Shown here: in pieces, positions 35,450 to 43,868 of the stretch | How the letters are laid out: each line of letters starts with the position of its first letter | Numbering within the stretch: the stretch's first letter is position 1 | Source of the DNA: Solimonas sp040066175 | GTDB lineage: Bacteria; Pseudomonadota; Gammaproteobacteria; Nevskiales; Nevskiaceae | DNA length: 64,000 bases | Reading direction: 5' to 3' | Assembly: GCF_040066175.1 (NCBI RefSeq) | Contig: NZ_JBEAAM010000003.1 | Location: 3,669 to 67,668 of the forward strand | Notes under the pieces: generated by a model | Told to the model about the DNA's origin: nothing | The model's input: only the letters and a program-made list of their open reading frames with translations | The model's database searches: none | Translations under genes and position numbers: made by a program

Positions 35450-36802
35450 CTGAGCGCGACCGCAGACGGGCGGCTTCTCGCGCCACGCGAGCGCCGGCGC
35501 GAGATCTTGGCGCTGTCGCTGCCGATTCTCGGCGGCATGCTTTCGCAGAACCTGCTGAACCTGGTTGATGCCTGGATGGTCGGCGGCCTCGGGCCTGCGG
35601 CACTGGCCGCGACCGGGCTTGCCGGCTTCCTCAACTTCATGGCGGTGGCCTTCATCACCGGATTCTCGCCGGCCGTGCAGGCGATCGCCGCGCGCCGCAT
35701 CGGCGAAGGTCACGGCGAGGAGGCGGCGATCCCGCTCAACGGCGGCCTGCTGCTGTCGCTGGCGATCGGCCTGCCGCTGTCGGTGCTGCTGATCGCGGCG
35801 ACGCCGGCGGTCTTCGCGGCGCTGGTCGAGGATCCCGCGGTCGTACACGAAGGTGTGCCCTACCTGCAGTGGCGCCTGCTGGCGATCGCGCTGGTCGGCA
35901 TGAATTTCTCGTTCCGCGGCTACTGGAGCGCGGCCAAGCTCACCGGCTTCTACATGCAGACCCTGGTGACGATGCACGTGCTCAACGTGATCTTCAGCTA
36001 CACGCTGATCCACGGCCTGTTCGGCCTGCCGCGCATGGGCACGGCCGGCGCCGGGCTGGGCACGACGCTGGCGCTGTTCGTCGGCACCGCGCTGTACTTC
36101 CGCCTGGGACTCGCCCATGCGCGCGCGCAGGGCTTCCTCGTCCGCCGCCCCTCGCGCGAACAGTTCCGCGGCCTGCTGCGCATCGGCCTGCCGTCTTCGG
36201 TGCAGCAGCTGCTGTTCGCCAGCGGCTTCGCCGTGCTGTTCTGGATCGTCGGCCAGGTCGGCACGCAGGAGCTGGCGGTCGCCAACGTGCTGACGACGAT
36301 CTCGCTGACCGCGGTGCTGCCCGGCATCGCGCTCGGCATCGCCGCGGCAACGCTCTGCGGCCAGGCGCTCGGCCGCCGGCAACCCGACATCGCGCACCAC
36401 TGGGCTTGGGACGTGTACCGCGTTGGCCTGTGGATCTTCGGTCCGCTCGCACTGGCGATGCTGCTCGCCACCGATCCGATCCTGACGCTGTTCCTGCGCG
36501 AACCGGCCCTCGTCGATCTCGGCCGCGTGCCGCTGCGCCTGGTCGGCGCGACCATCCTGCTCGACGGCCTGGGCCTGATCATGATGCAGGCGCTGCTCGG
36601 TGCCGGCGCCGCGCGCCTGGTGATGTGGATCGCCACCGGTTTCCAGTGGGGCCTGTTCCTGCCGGCGGCCTGGCTGCTCGGCCCGGTGCTGGGCATGGGC
36701 CTGACCACGCTGTGGATCGCGATGGGCAGCTACCGCCTGCTGCAGGCGATCGTCTTCATCTTTGCCTGGGAACGGCGCGACTGGGCGCGGCTGCGCGTCT
36801 AG
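35450..36802 (+). CDS. MATE family multidrug/cation exporter, probable CTG start
   Basis: Twelve-TM antiporter of the multidrug and toxic compound extrusion family. Seen are SLPILGGMLSQNLLNLVDAWMVGGLG, NFSFRGYWSAAKLTGFYM and GLPSSVQQLLFASGF. The frame opens after an in-frame TAG at 35438 and has no ATG or GTG before the first TM helix. CTG at 35450 has AGGAG (35439-35443) seven bases upstream and yields 450 residues with a normal 20-residue cytoplasmic lead. TTG at 35507 is the only other option and would begin inside the conserved region. Confidence 0.88.
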   Translation: MSATADGRLLAPRERRREILALSLPILGGMLSQNLLNLVDAWMVGGLGPAALAATGLAGFLNFMAVAFITGFSPAVQAIAARRIGEGHGEEAAIPLNGGLLLSLAIGLPLSVLLIAATPAVFAALVEDPAVVHEGVPYLQWRLLAIALVGMNFSFRGYWSAAKLTGFYMQTLVTMHVLNVIFSYTLIHGLFGLPRMGTAGAGLGTTLALFVGTALYFRLGLAHARAQGFLVRRPSREQFRGLLRIGLPSSVQQLLFASGFAVLFWIVGQVGTQELAVANVLTTISLTAVLPGIALGIAAATLCGQALGRRQPDIAHHWAWDVYRVGLWIFGPLALAMLLATDPILTLFLREPALVDLGRVPLRLVGATILLDGLGLIMMQALLGAGAARLVMWIATGFQWGLFLPAAWLLGPVLGMGLTTLWIAMGSYRLLQAIVFIFAWERRDWARLRV

Positions 36803-38055
36803 CGCGCGTGCTGCAGCAAGCGCTCGGCCAGCAGGTCGCGCGAGCGCTGCCAGATCAGGCCCACCGTCGCCAGCGTCATCGCGCCGCCGAAGACCACCGA
36901 GGGCACGGTGCCGAGCAGGCGCGCGGCGAGGCCGGATTCGAAGGCGCCGAGTTCGTTCGACGCGCTGATGAAGATGCTGTTGACCGACTGCACGCGCCCG
37001 CGCAGGTGATCCGGTGGCACGACGTGCAGGATGGTCTGGCGGATGACCACGCTGACACTGTCGAACACGCCGGTGCAGAACAGCGCCAGACAGGACAGCC
37101 CGTACACCGGCGACAGCGCGAACACCAGCGTGGCGAGCCCGAAGCCGGCGACGGCGAGCAGCAGGTTGCGCCAGGCCTGCGCGGTCGGCGGATGCCAGGC
37201 GCAGACCAGCATGGTCAGGATCGCGCCGGCCGCCGGTGCGCTGCGCATCAGGCCCAGTCCCTCGGGGCCAACCTTGAGGATGTCCTCGGCGAACACCGGC
37301 AGGATCGCAATCACGCCGCCGAACAGCACCGAGAACATGTCCAGCGAGATCGCATAAAGGATGATCTTCGTGCGCCGCACGTAGGCCAGCCCCTCGCGCA
37401 GCGCCTGCCACATGCGCGCCTGCGCGCCGGGATCGACCGGCACCGGTCGCGGCGCGATCGTCGCAACGAGTCGCTCCGCGACCAGGATCAGGCCCATCGC
37501 GATCAGCAGTGAACCGGTGAGGCCGAAGGAGGCGTATGCAAAACCGCCGGCGACCGGCCCGAGGATCGCGCCGGCCTGCCAGATCGTGCTCGACCAGGTC
37601 GCCGCGCTGCCCAGCGCCTCGCGCGGCACGAGAAAGGCGCGCAACGAGGAGGCGGATGGCGACAGCACGCCGCGCGCGAGGCCGAGCACGGCGATGGTCA
37701 GATACACCGCCCACAGCCAGCCGGACTGCTTCAGTGCTTCGCGCGCATCGGGACGCGACAGGATCGCAAGCAAGCCGGCCGCGAGCAGGATCACCCACAG
37801 CGACAAGCGGATCAGCGTGCGCTTGTCGCGGCGATCGGCCAGATAGCCGCCGAACAGCGCCAGGCCGATGAAGGGCACGGCCTCGGCCAGTCCGATCAGG
37901 CCCAGCGACAGCGGGTCGCCGGTGAGGCGGTACAGCTCGTAGGCCAGCGCGATCTGCTGGATCAGCAGCGCACAGGTCAGCAGGAAGTTGGCGCCGACGA
38001 GATGGCGGAACTCGCGGAAACGCAGTGCGGCGTAGGGGTCATGCACCGGGGACAT
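36799..38055 (-). CDS. MFS transporter (EntS/MFS_3-like exporter)
   Basis: Major facilitator with 12 predicted TM helices. From ATG 38055 (MSPVHDPYAALRFREF) it has 418 residues; a second ATG at 38061 is two codons upstream. The loop motif GGYLADRRDKRTLIRLS between TM2 and TM3 is the MFS signature. The region before the start is a REP hairpin pair, so the normal ribosome-binding site seems to have been displaced. The substrate is unknown. The gene converges on the MATE exporter with a 4-bp overlap. Confidence 0.85.
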   Translation of the reverse strand: MSPVHDPYAALRFREFRHLVGANFLLTCALLIQQIALAYELYRLTGDPLSLGLIGLAEAVPFIGLALFGGYLADRRDKRTLIRLSLWVILLAAGLLAILSRPDAREALKQSGWLWAVYLTIAVLGLARGVLSPSASSLRAFLVPREALGSAATWSSTIWQAGAILGPVAGGFAYASFGLTGSLLIAMGLILVAERLVATIAPRPVPVDPGAQARMWQALREGLAYVRRTKIILYAISLDMFSVLFGGVIAILPVFAEDILKVGPEGLGLMRSAPAAGAILTMLVCAWHPPTAQAWRNLLLAVAGFGLATLVFALSPVYGLSCLALFCTGVFDSVSVVIRQTILHVVPPDHLRGRVQSVNSIFISASNELGAFESGLAARLLGTVPSVVFGGAMTLATVGLIWQRSRDLLAERLLQHAR

Positions 38056-38056
38056 G

Positions 38057-38124
38057 GTCATGCCCGCGCAGGCGGGCATCCAGCGCTTGCCCGCCGACGG
38101 GATGCCCGCTTCCGCGGGAATGAC
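38057..38124. repeat. REP-like hairpin pair A
   Basis: Two inverted GTCAT..CCCGC..GCGGG..ATCCAG-type units at 38057-38083 and 38101-38124, each able to form a hairpin and arranged head to head. Similar pairs occur at 51341-51421 and 52341-52423. The element abuts the start of the MFS gene. Confidence 0.85.
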
Positions 38125-38140
38125 GGCGTCTGCGTGTTCG

Positions 38141-39307
38141 TCAACGCACCGGCACGGCTTCGAGTCGCATCATCACCGACTGCGCCAGCATCTCGCGGGC
38201 GCGGGCGACGATCTCCTCCAGCGCCGGCGTGCGCGCAAACTGCTTGCGCGCGCGGCGGTACAGCTGGTCGAGGCTCGGCAGTTCCGGATGGATCAGATGC
38301 GCGATCTGCTCGCGGCCGTGGGCGAGCTGCTCCTGCCAGCGCGCGCGCCAGTCGTCGAAGCTCTGGCCCGGGTTCAGTTCGGCCCAGCGCTTCTGCATGC
38401 GCTTGACGATGCGGTCCGCCGAGAACGAGTGCGCCAGCAGCGCGGCGATGCGGTCCTTCATCTCCTGCGACACCTGCCGCTCGCCGGCCAGCACGTGCGC
38501 CGGCGGATCGCGCAGGTCCCAGACCAGGCCGGCCGACTTCAGGCCCAGCAGCAGGTAGTAGGTGATGTCCACCTCCCACCAGCGGAAGCCCTGACGCGCC
38601 GAGGCCATGTAGTAGTGGTGGTTGTTGTGCCAGCCCTCGCCCAGCGACAGCAGCGCGAACAGCCAGTTGTTGCGCGAATCGTCACCGGTCAGGTAGCGCT
38701 GCCTGCCGAACACGTGCACCAGGGAGTTGATGCAGAAGGTGCCGTGCCAGAGCAGCACGGTGGACCAGAAGAAGCCGACGACCAGCGCCGACCAGCCACC
38801 GAGCGCAAACACGGACAGACCGAGCACCGTACCGGGAATCCAGTGGTACCGGTCGATGAAGCGCAGCTCCGGGTACTGCGTGAACTCCGGGATGCGCGCG
38901 TAGTCGGCCTGCTGCGCCTGCCGGTTGAAGATCCAGCCCATGTGCGAGAACCAGAAGCCGTACTGGCGTGGCGAATGCGCGTCCAGCGGCGTGTCCGAGT
39001 ACTTGTGGTGGTCCCGGTGCTTGGCCGCCCACCACAGCGCGCCCGACTGCAGCGACGACTGCGCCAGGCAGGCCAGCAGGAACTGCATCACGCGCCCGGT
39101 CTTGTAGGCGCGGTGCGCGAAGTAGCGGTGGTAGCCGGCGGTGACGCCGAACATGCGGACCGCGTACAGCGCGACGCACAGCGCGAAGTCGCCCCAGCTG
39201 ACGCCGGTGACGATCGCACCGAAGCAGGCCAGGTGGATCGCCACGAACAGAACCATCATCGGCCAGCTGGCAGGATCGAGGCGGCGGGAAGTCAGCGGTG
39301 CGTGCAT
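38141..39307 (-). CDS. membrane acyl-CoA desaturase (delta-9 type)
   Basis: Integral-membrane fatty-acid desaturase, 388 residues. The three histidine boxes are HRYFAH (60-65), HRDHH (97-101) and HNNHH (227-231), the stearoyl-CoA desaturase pattern. A soluble C-terminal tail of about 100 residues follows the last TM segment. The ATG at 39307 lies only five bases from an array of GGAATCG heptads, and no Shine-Dalgarno sequence is visible. Confidence 0.93.
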   Translation of the reverse strand: MHAPLTSRRLDPASWPMMVLFVAIHLACFGAIVTGVSWGDFALCVALYAVRMFGVTAGYHRYFAHRAYKTGRVMQFLLACLAQSSLQSGALWWAAKHRDHHKYSDTPLDAHSPRQYGFWFSHMGWIFNRQAQQADYARIPEFTQYPELRFIDRYHWIPGTVLGLSVFALGGWSALVVGFFWSTVLLWHGTFCINSLVHVFGRQRYLTGDDSRNNWLFALLSLGEGWHNNHHYYMASARQGFRWWEVDITYYLLLGLKSAGLVWDLRDPPAHVLAGERQVSQEMKDRIAALLAHSFSADRIVKRMQKRWAELNPGQSFDDWRARWQEQLAHGREQIAHLIHPELPSLDQLYRRARKQFARTPALEEIVARAREMLAQSVMMRLEAVPVR

Positions 39308-39311
39308 GGCT

Positions 39312-39367
39312 TGAATCGGCAGTCGGGAGTCTGGAATCGGGAATCGGGAATCGGGAATCGGGAATCG
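39312..39367. repeat. heptad tandem repeat (GGAATCG)n
   Basis: Five perfect copies of GGAATCG (39333-39367) preceded in the same 7-bp phase by three degenerate units (TGAATCG, GCAGTCG, GGAGTCT). The array fills most of the gap between prfC and the desaturase start. Confidence 0.92.
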
Positions 39368-39388
39368 GGACCCGGCGATGGGTCGGGC

Positions 39389-40984
39389 TCATCGCCCGTG
39401 TTCGCGCGTCTCCAGGAAACGGATGTCCGGGAAGCGCTCGCGCGCCATCGCCAGGTTGACCGCGCTCGACGCGAGGTAAACGAGGTCGCCGTAGTGATCC
39501 AGCGCCAGGCGCGTGTCGTTCTTGTCGCGGAACTCGCGCAGCTTCTTGTCGTCGGCGCACTCGACCCAGCGCGCGGTGTTGACCTGCACCGGTTCGAACA
39601 CGCAGTCCACGCCGTACTCGTCCTTGAGCCGGTACTGCACGACATCGAACTGCAGCACGCCGACCGCGCCGAGCACGATGTCGTTGTTGGTGATCGGCCG
39701 GTAAACCTGCGTTGCGCCCTCCTCCGAGAGCTGGTCGAGGCCCTTGTTGAGCTGCTTGGCCTTGAGCGGGTCCTTGAGGATCACGCGGCGGAACAGTTCC
39801 GGCGCGAAGTTGGGGATGCCGGTGAAGCGCAGCTCCTCGCCCTCGGAGAACGAGTCGCCGATGGCGATGGTGCCGTAGTTGTGCAGCCCGATGATGTCGC
39901 CGGGGAAGGCTTCCTCGACGACGTCGCGGTCGGCGGCCATGAAGGTCAGCGCGTGCGACACGCGCACCGGCCCGCCCAGGCGCACCGAGTGCAGCGTCAT
40001 GCCGCGCTTGTAGGCACCGGAGCAGACGCGGATGAAGGCGACGCGGTCGCGGTGCTTCGGATCCATGTTCGCCTGGATCTTGAAGACGAAGCCGCTGAAC
40101 CGGTCCTCGCCCGGCGCGACGTCACGCTCACCGCCGGCAACCTTGGCCTTGCGCGGCTGCGGCGGCGGCGCCCACTCGGTGAAGCCGTTGAGCAGCTCGC
40201 GGATGCCGAAGTTGTTGATCGCCGAGCCGAAGAACACCGGCGTGAGCTTGGCCGCGCGGTACTGGCCGAGGTCGAACTCGGTGCCGGCCATCTGCAGCAG
40301 CTCGATCTCGTCGCGCATGGTCCGGTACACGTCGCCGAAACGCTCGGCCATCTGCGGGTTCATCAGGCCATCGACGGTCTCGATCTCGGACACGCGGTGC
40401 TTGTCGCCCGAATAGAGATAGAAGCGGTCTTCGAGCAGGTGATAGACGCCCTTGAAGTCGCGGCCCATGCCCAGCGGCCAGGTGATCGGCGTGCAGTGCA
40501 GGCCGAGCACCTTCTCGACCTCGTCCAGCAGCTCCAGCGGCGGCCGGCCCTCACGGTCGAGCTTGTTGATGAAGGTGACGATCGGCGTGTCGCGCAGCCG
40601 GCACACTTCCATCAGCTTGATCGTGCGCGCCTCGACGCCCTTGGCGCAGTCGATGACCATCAGCGCCGAATCGACCGCGGTCAGCGTGCGGTAGGTGTCC
40701 TCGGAGAAGTCCTCGTGGCCCGGCGTGTCGAGCAGGTTGACGACCTTGCCGTTGTACGGGAACTGCATCACCGAGGTCGTGATCGAGATGCCGCGCTGCT
40801 GTTCCAGCGCCATCCAGTCGGACGTCGCATGGCGACTGGCCTTGCGGCCCTTGACCGTGCCGGCGAGCTGGATCGCGCCACCGAACAGCAGCAGCTTTTC
40901 CGTCAGCGTGGTCTTGCCCGCGTCGGGATGGGAAATGATGGCGAACGTGCGGCGACGCGCCGCCTGTTCGGCGACTGCACTCAT
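39389..40984 (-). CDS. prfC: peptide chain release factor 3
   Basis: Translational GTPase that recycles RF1/RF2 after termination. The 531 residues are full length. G1 is SHPDAGKTT (19-26 region), then RGISITTSVMQF (switch I), DTPGHEDFSEDTYRTL (G3) and INKLDREGR (G4). TGGAG lies about 12 bases before the ATG. Confidence 0.97.
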   Translation of the reverse strand: MSAVAEQAARRRTFAIISHPDAGKTTLTEKLLLFGGAIQLAGTVKGRKASRHATSDWMALEQQRGISITTSVMQFPYNGKVVNLLDTPGHEDFSEDTYRTLTAVDSALMVIDCAKGVEARTIKLMEVCRLRDTPIVTFINKLDREGRPPLELLDEVEKVLGLHCTPITWPLGMGRDFKGVYHLLEDRFYLYSGDKHRVSEIETVDGLMNPQMAERFGDVYRTMRDEIELLQMAGTEFDLGQYRAAKLTPVFFGSAINNFGIRELLNGFTEWAPPPQPRKAKVAGGERDVAPGEDRFSGFVFKIQANMDPKHRDRVAFIRVCSGAYKRGMTLHSVRLGGPVRVSHALTFMAADRDVVEEAFPGDIIGLHNYGTIAIGDSFSEGEELRFTGIPNFAPELFRRVILKDPLKAKQLNKGLDQLSEEGATQVYRPITNNDIVLGAVGVLQFDVVQYRLKDEYGVDCVFEPVQVNTARWVECADDKKLREFRDKNDTRLALDHYGDLVYLASSAVNLAMARERFPDIRFLETREHGR

Positions 40985-41049
40985 GATCGGGGTCGGGCTC
41001 CAGGAGAGCCGCTATTGTACCGGCTGGCGGCCGCTGTCGGCGCGGTCCG

Positions 41050-41817
41050 CTACGCGCGCGTGCCCGGCCGTCGCGTGCCGAGCAGGATGTCGCGATCGCG
41101 CAGCTGCGCGAAGATGCGCGCACCTTCGGCAACCACGACCTCGGGATCGGGATGCTGCAGCTCGCCGGCGATGCGCAGCAGCAGTTCGCGGCCGCTGGCT
41201 GCCGGTTCGGCTTCGATCAGCGTCGTCAGCCGCGCGGTCACCGCGTTGACTTCGAGGAAGCGCACCTGGTCGTGACGGTCGCGGTTGACGATCAGGTACG
41301 TCGGCTGCGCACCGGGCGCGGCCGGCTGGAAATCGGGACCGATGCGCTGCACCGGGTAGTCGTAGGCGAGCGTCCACGCCAGCGGCGACAGCAGTGGGGG
41401 GGCGGCCAAGGGGTCCCCATTCGGATCGGCCAGGTCCGGGCTCAGCTCCAGCGGCGCGATCGACAACTCCAGCTCGACCCATTCGTAGTGCGCCAGCTCA
41501 CGCAGGAACGGCGGATCGTCGGGGTGCACGCCACGCTCGTCTTCGAGATAGCGCAGAAACTCCTCCGGCACGCGATGGAACTGCGGCGCGCGGCTGCGGT
41601 GGCGCGCATAGAAATCGCGCACACGCGCATGCCAGACGGCATCGGACGAGATGCGCCGCAGCACCGGAAAGGCGCTGCGCAGGCAGTCCTCGACGTTGTT
41701 GTAGAACAGGTCGCGATAGATCTGCAGGCGCCGGTCCTCGATGCCGTCCGGCGCAGCCTTGCGCGGATCGCGCAGATGCGCCGCGAACTGATACTGGATC
41801 TGCTGGAACTCAGGCAT
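41050..41817 (-). CDS. hvfC: HvfC-like partner protein (DUF2063) of the MNIO enzyme
   Basis: Accessory protein that delivers the precursor peptide to the MNIO enzyme in Hvf/bufferin pathways. The 255 residues begin with a DUF2063 domain (IQYQFAAHLRDP...RRLQIYRDLFYNNVEDCLRSAFPVL) and continue with a second domain of about 150 residues containing HYEWVELEL. The ATG at 41817 overlaps the end of hvfB by 8 bases, a tight operon arrangement. Confidence 0.9.
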   Translation of the reverse strand: MPEFQQIQYQFAAHLRDPRKAAPDGIEDRRLQIYRDLFYNNVEDCLRSAFPVLRRISSDAVWHARVRDFYARHRSRAPQFHRVPEEFLRYLEDERGVHPDDPPFLRELAHYEWVELELSIAPLELSPDLADPNGDPLAAPPLLSPLAWTLAYDYPVQRIGPDFQPAAPGAQPTYLIVNRDRHDQVRFLEVNAVTARLTTLIEAEPAASGRELLLRIAGELQHPDPEVVVAEGARIFAQLRDRDILLGTRRPGTRA

Positions 41818-42664
41818 GGGTCGCGTGCACCGTCGGCGCGTGGCGCGCCTGGATCGAGCGGATCTGCTCCAGCTCGCGCAGCAGGTCTGCGAGCGGCGGA
41901 ACGTTGAAGTCGCGCTCGAGTAGCGTCGGCACGACACCGCAGCGCGCATAGGCACGATCGAGCAGCGCCCAGACCGGATCGATCACGTCGGCGCCGTGCG
42001 TATCGACGCGCAGATCCTCGGCCTCCACGTAATGCCCGGCGACGTGGACGTAACGCACCCGGTCGAGCGGCAAGGCGTCGAGGAAGGCAGCCGCGTCGTA
42101 GCGGTGATTGATGCCGTTGACGTAGATGTTGTTGACGTCGAGCAACAGATCGCAGTCCGCCTCGGCAATCACCGCGTTGATGAATTCCAGTTCGCTCAGC
42201 TCGCTGGCGAGCGGCGCGTAGTAGCTGACGTTCTCCAGCGCGATGCGGCGTTCGAGGATGTCCTGCACGCGGCGCACGCGCGCGGCGACGTGCTCGACGG
42301 CCGCCGCGGTGAACGGAATCGGCATCAGGTCGTAGAGATGGCCGTCGTCCGAGCAGTAGCTCAGGTGCTCGCTGTAATCGGCGATGCCGTGGCGGTCGAG
42401 GAAGACTTTCAGCTCGCGCACGAAGTCCTCGTCCAGCGGCGCCGGCGAGCCGATCGACAGCGACAGCCCGTGGGTGACGAAGGGATAGCGCTCGGTCAGC
42501 GCGCGGAACTGGCGGCCGAGGCGGCCGCCGACGCGCATCCAGTTCTCCGGCGCCACTTCGAGAAAGCCGACCGCGGCCGGGGACTGATCGATCAGCGCAT
42601 CGAGCAGCGCACGGCGCAGGCCCAGGCCCGCGCCGTGCGCTCCGGATGAAGGCAGAAAACTCAT
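41810..42664 (-). CDS. hvfB: HvfB-like MNIO (DUF692) multinuclear iron oxidase
   Basis: TIM-barrel iron enzyme that converts precursor-peptide cysteines, in characterised relatives to oxazolone/thioamide groups that bind copper. The 284 residues show FVTHGLSLSIGSPAPLDEDF, YSEHLSYCSDDGHLYDLMPIPFT, LENVSYYAP, CDLLLDVNNIYVN, YVHVAGHY, DTHGADVIDPVW and LLERDFNVP. These His/Asp/Glu-bearing strands are the expected metal ligands. It lies directly after the precursor gene and overlaps hvfC. Confidence 0.94.
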   Translation of the reverse strand: MSFLPSSGAHGAGLGLRRALLDALIDQSPAAVGFLEVAPENWMRVGGRLGRQFRALTERYPFVTHGLSLSIGSPAPLDEDFVRELKVFLDRHGIADYSEHLSYCSDDGHLYDLMPIPFTAAAVEHVAARVRRVQDILERRIALENVSYYAPLASELSELEFINAVIAEADCDLLLDVNNIYVNGINHRYDAAAFLDALPLDRVRYVHVAGHYVEAEDLRVDTHGADVIDPVWALLDRAYARCGVVPTLLERDFNVPPLADLLRELEQIRSIQARHAPTVHATHA

Positions 42665-42685
42665 CCGATGCTCAACTGCAGTGGC

Positions 42686-43057
42686 TTACTTCTTCTTCTC
42701 GCCGCACTTGCCTTCGCCGCACTTGCCCTCGGTACGCTTGTGCGCGGCCATGAACTCGTCCTTGGACAGCATGCCGTCGCCGTTTTTGTCCATCATCTTG
42801 AACGCCGTCTCGCCGCACTTGCCCTCGCCACACTTGCCCTCGCCGCAGGTGCCTTCGGCCTTGCCCTTCATGCCCATCTTCTCGCCGCACTTGGCTTCGC
42901 CACACTTGGCCTCGCCGGTCTTGGCGTCGCCGGCCGAGGCCACCATGTAGCCCGCTCCCAGATCGGCGGCCTGGAACACGGAAGCCTGTGCGGCCGCACC
43001 GGTCAGTGCGAAAGCCGCGCCCAGCGCGATCGCCAGCGGTTTACGGTTCATGTTCAT
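42686..43057 (-). CDS. hvfA: HvfA-like RiPP precursor with seven CGE units and an EF-hand loop
   Basis: Secreted precursor peptide for the HvfB/HvfC modification enzymes. From ATG 43057 (AGGAG 8 bases upstream) it has 123 residues: a signal peptide to about residue 25 (AAAQA), then cysteines C52, C57, C71, C76, C81, C113 and C118, each in an xKCGE- or GTCGE-type unit with five-residue spacing inside runs. Between C81 and C113 lies a canonical 12-residue EF-hand loop, DKNGDGMLSKDE (90-101), within a helix-loop-helix context (FKMM...FMAAH). In studied relatives the CG units become copper-binding groups. Calcium binding at the EF-hand is predicted, not shown. Confidence 0.9.
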   Translation of the reverse strand: MNMNRKPLAIALGAAFALTGAAAQASVFQAADLGAGYMVASAGDAKTGEAKCGEAKCGEKMGMKGKAEGTCGEGKCGEGKCGETAFKMMDKNGDGMLSKDEFMAAHKRTEGKCGEGKCGEKKK

Positions 43058-43165
43058 CTGTCTCTCCTTGTGCAATGAGCCCGGACGGGCGGTGAAGTGA
43101 AGGGCCGCCACGATGCGGCGACCCGGACAGCGGCCGGACGTCGACTCGGCGCCGGCCGCGGAAGC

Positions 43166-43762
43166 TTATACGCTCATGTAGCGCCGGCGGATCCAGAAGT
43201 CGAGCGAAACGTGGCGCCCTGCTCCAGTGAAGAACAGTGACAGCAGCATGACGAAGTAAGTTGCCGCGAACTCGATGCCGTTGTTGAGGACCACGAGCCG
43301 TCCGTGCTCGGTCAGGTGCTCGTAATCACCATGTTCGCGCAGGATCTCCCTGGCCTCGTTGAGACGTTCGATCGCCAGCATCGTGCGCTCGGTGGCGAAC
43401 GGGCCCATGTCCTCCGCGATCGCCAGCCAGCCGTGCTCCCAGTGCACCGTGACGATGGCGACCAGCATCGTCACCATCAGCGGCAGGCTGATCCAGCGCA
43501 CCGCCAGGCCCAGCGCGAGGAGAATCGCACCGCCCAGCTCGGCGGCAGTCGCCAGCCCCGCCATCAGATACGGAAACGGCAGGCCCAGACCCCAGTCGGC
43601 GTTGCCGAACCACTCGGCGGTGCTATCGAAGTTGTGGAATTTCTGCAGACCGGCCATCCAGAACACCGGCACCAGGTACAGGCGCAGCAGCAGCGGGGCG
43701 AGGCCGTCGGCCACGCGCGTGCGATCGAGCAGAGTCTGCAGACGAACCGGCAGCGAAGTCAT
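43166..43762 (-). CDS. hvfD: DoxX-family membrane protein of the Hvf cluster
   Basis: A 198-residue protein with four predicted TM helices and DoxX features (RLYLVPVFWMAGLQKFHNF, LATAAELGGAILLALGLAVRW). DoxX-like proteins accompany MNIO-modified metallophore genes, usually as the last gene, and their role is unknown. Here it is first, about 108 bp upstream of the precursor, so the precursor may also have its own promoter. Confidence 0.85.
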   Translation of the reverse strand: MTSLPVRLQTLLDRTRVADGLAPLLLRLYLVPVFWMAGLQKFHNFDSTAEWFGNADWGLGLPFPYLMAGLATAAELGGAILLALGLAVRWISLPLMVTMLVAIVTVHWEHGWLAIAEDMGPFATERTMLAIERLNEAREILREHGDYEHLTEHGRLVVLNNGIEFAATYFVMLLSLFFTGAGRHVSLDFWIRRRYMSV

Positions 43763-43868
43763 CGAATCACCCTCATGACAGCTGCGCGCATCCTAGGCGT
43801 GGCGCGGCGCGCCCGCTGCGCTCCGGCGTCCCGGATTTATGCCCGAAACACCGGCCCCGCGAAACGGA

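Noticed and set aside
39312..39367. Possible CRISPR array
   Set aside because: Units are 7 bp, contiguous, with no spacers and no cas genes; it is a simple tandem repeat.
38054..41275. Plus-strand open frame of over 1000 codons opposite the desaturase and prfC
   Set aside because: It is antisense to two clear genes and its product is Arg/His/Gln-rich with no domain; such long shadows are expected at this GC content.
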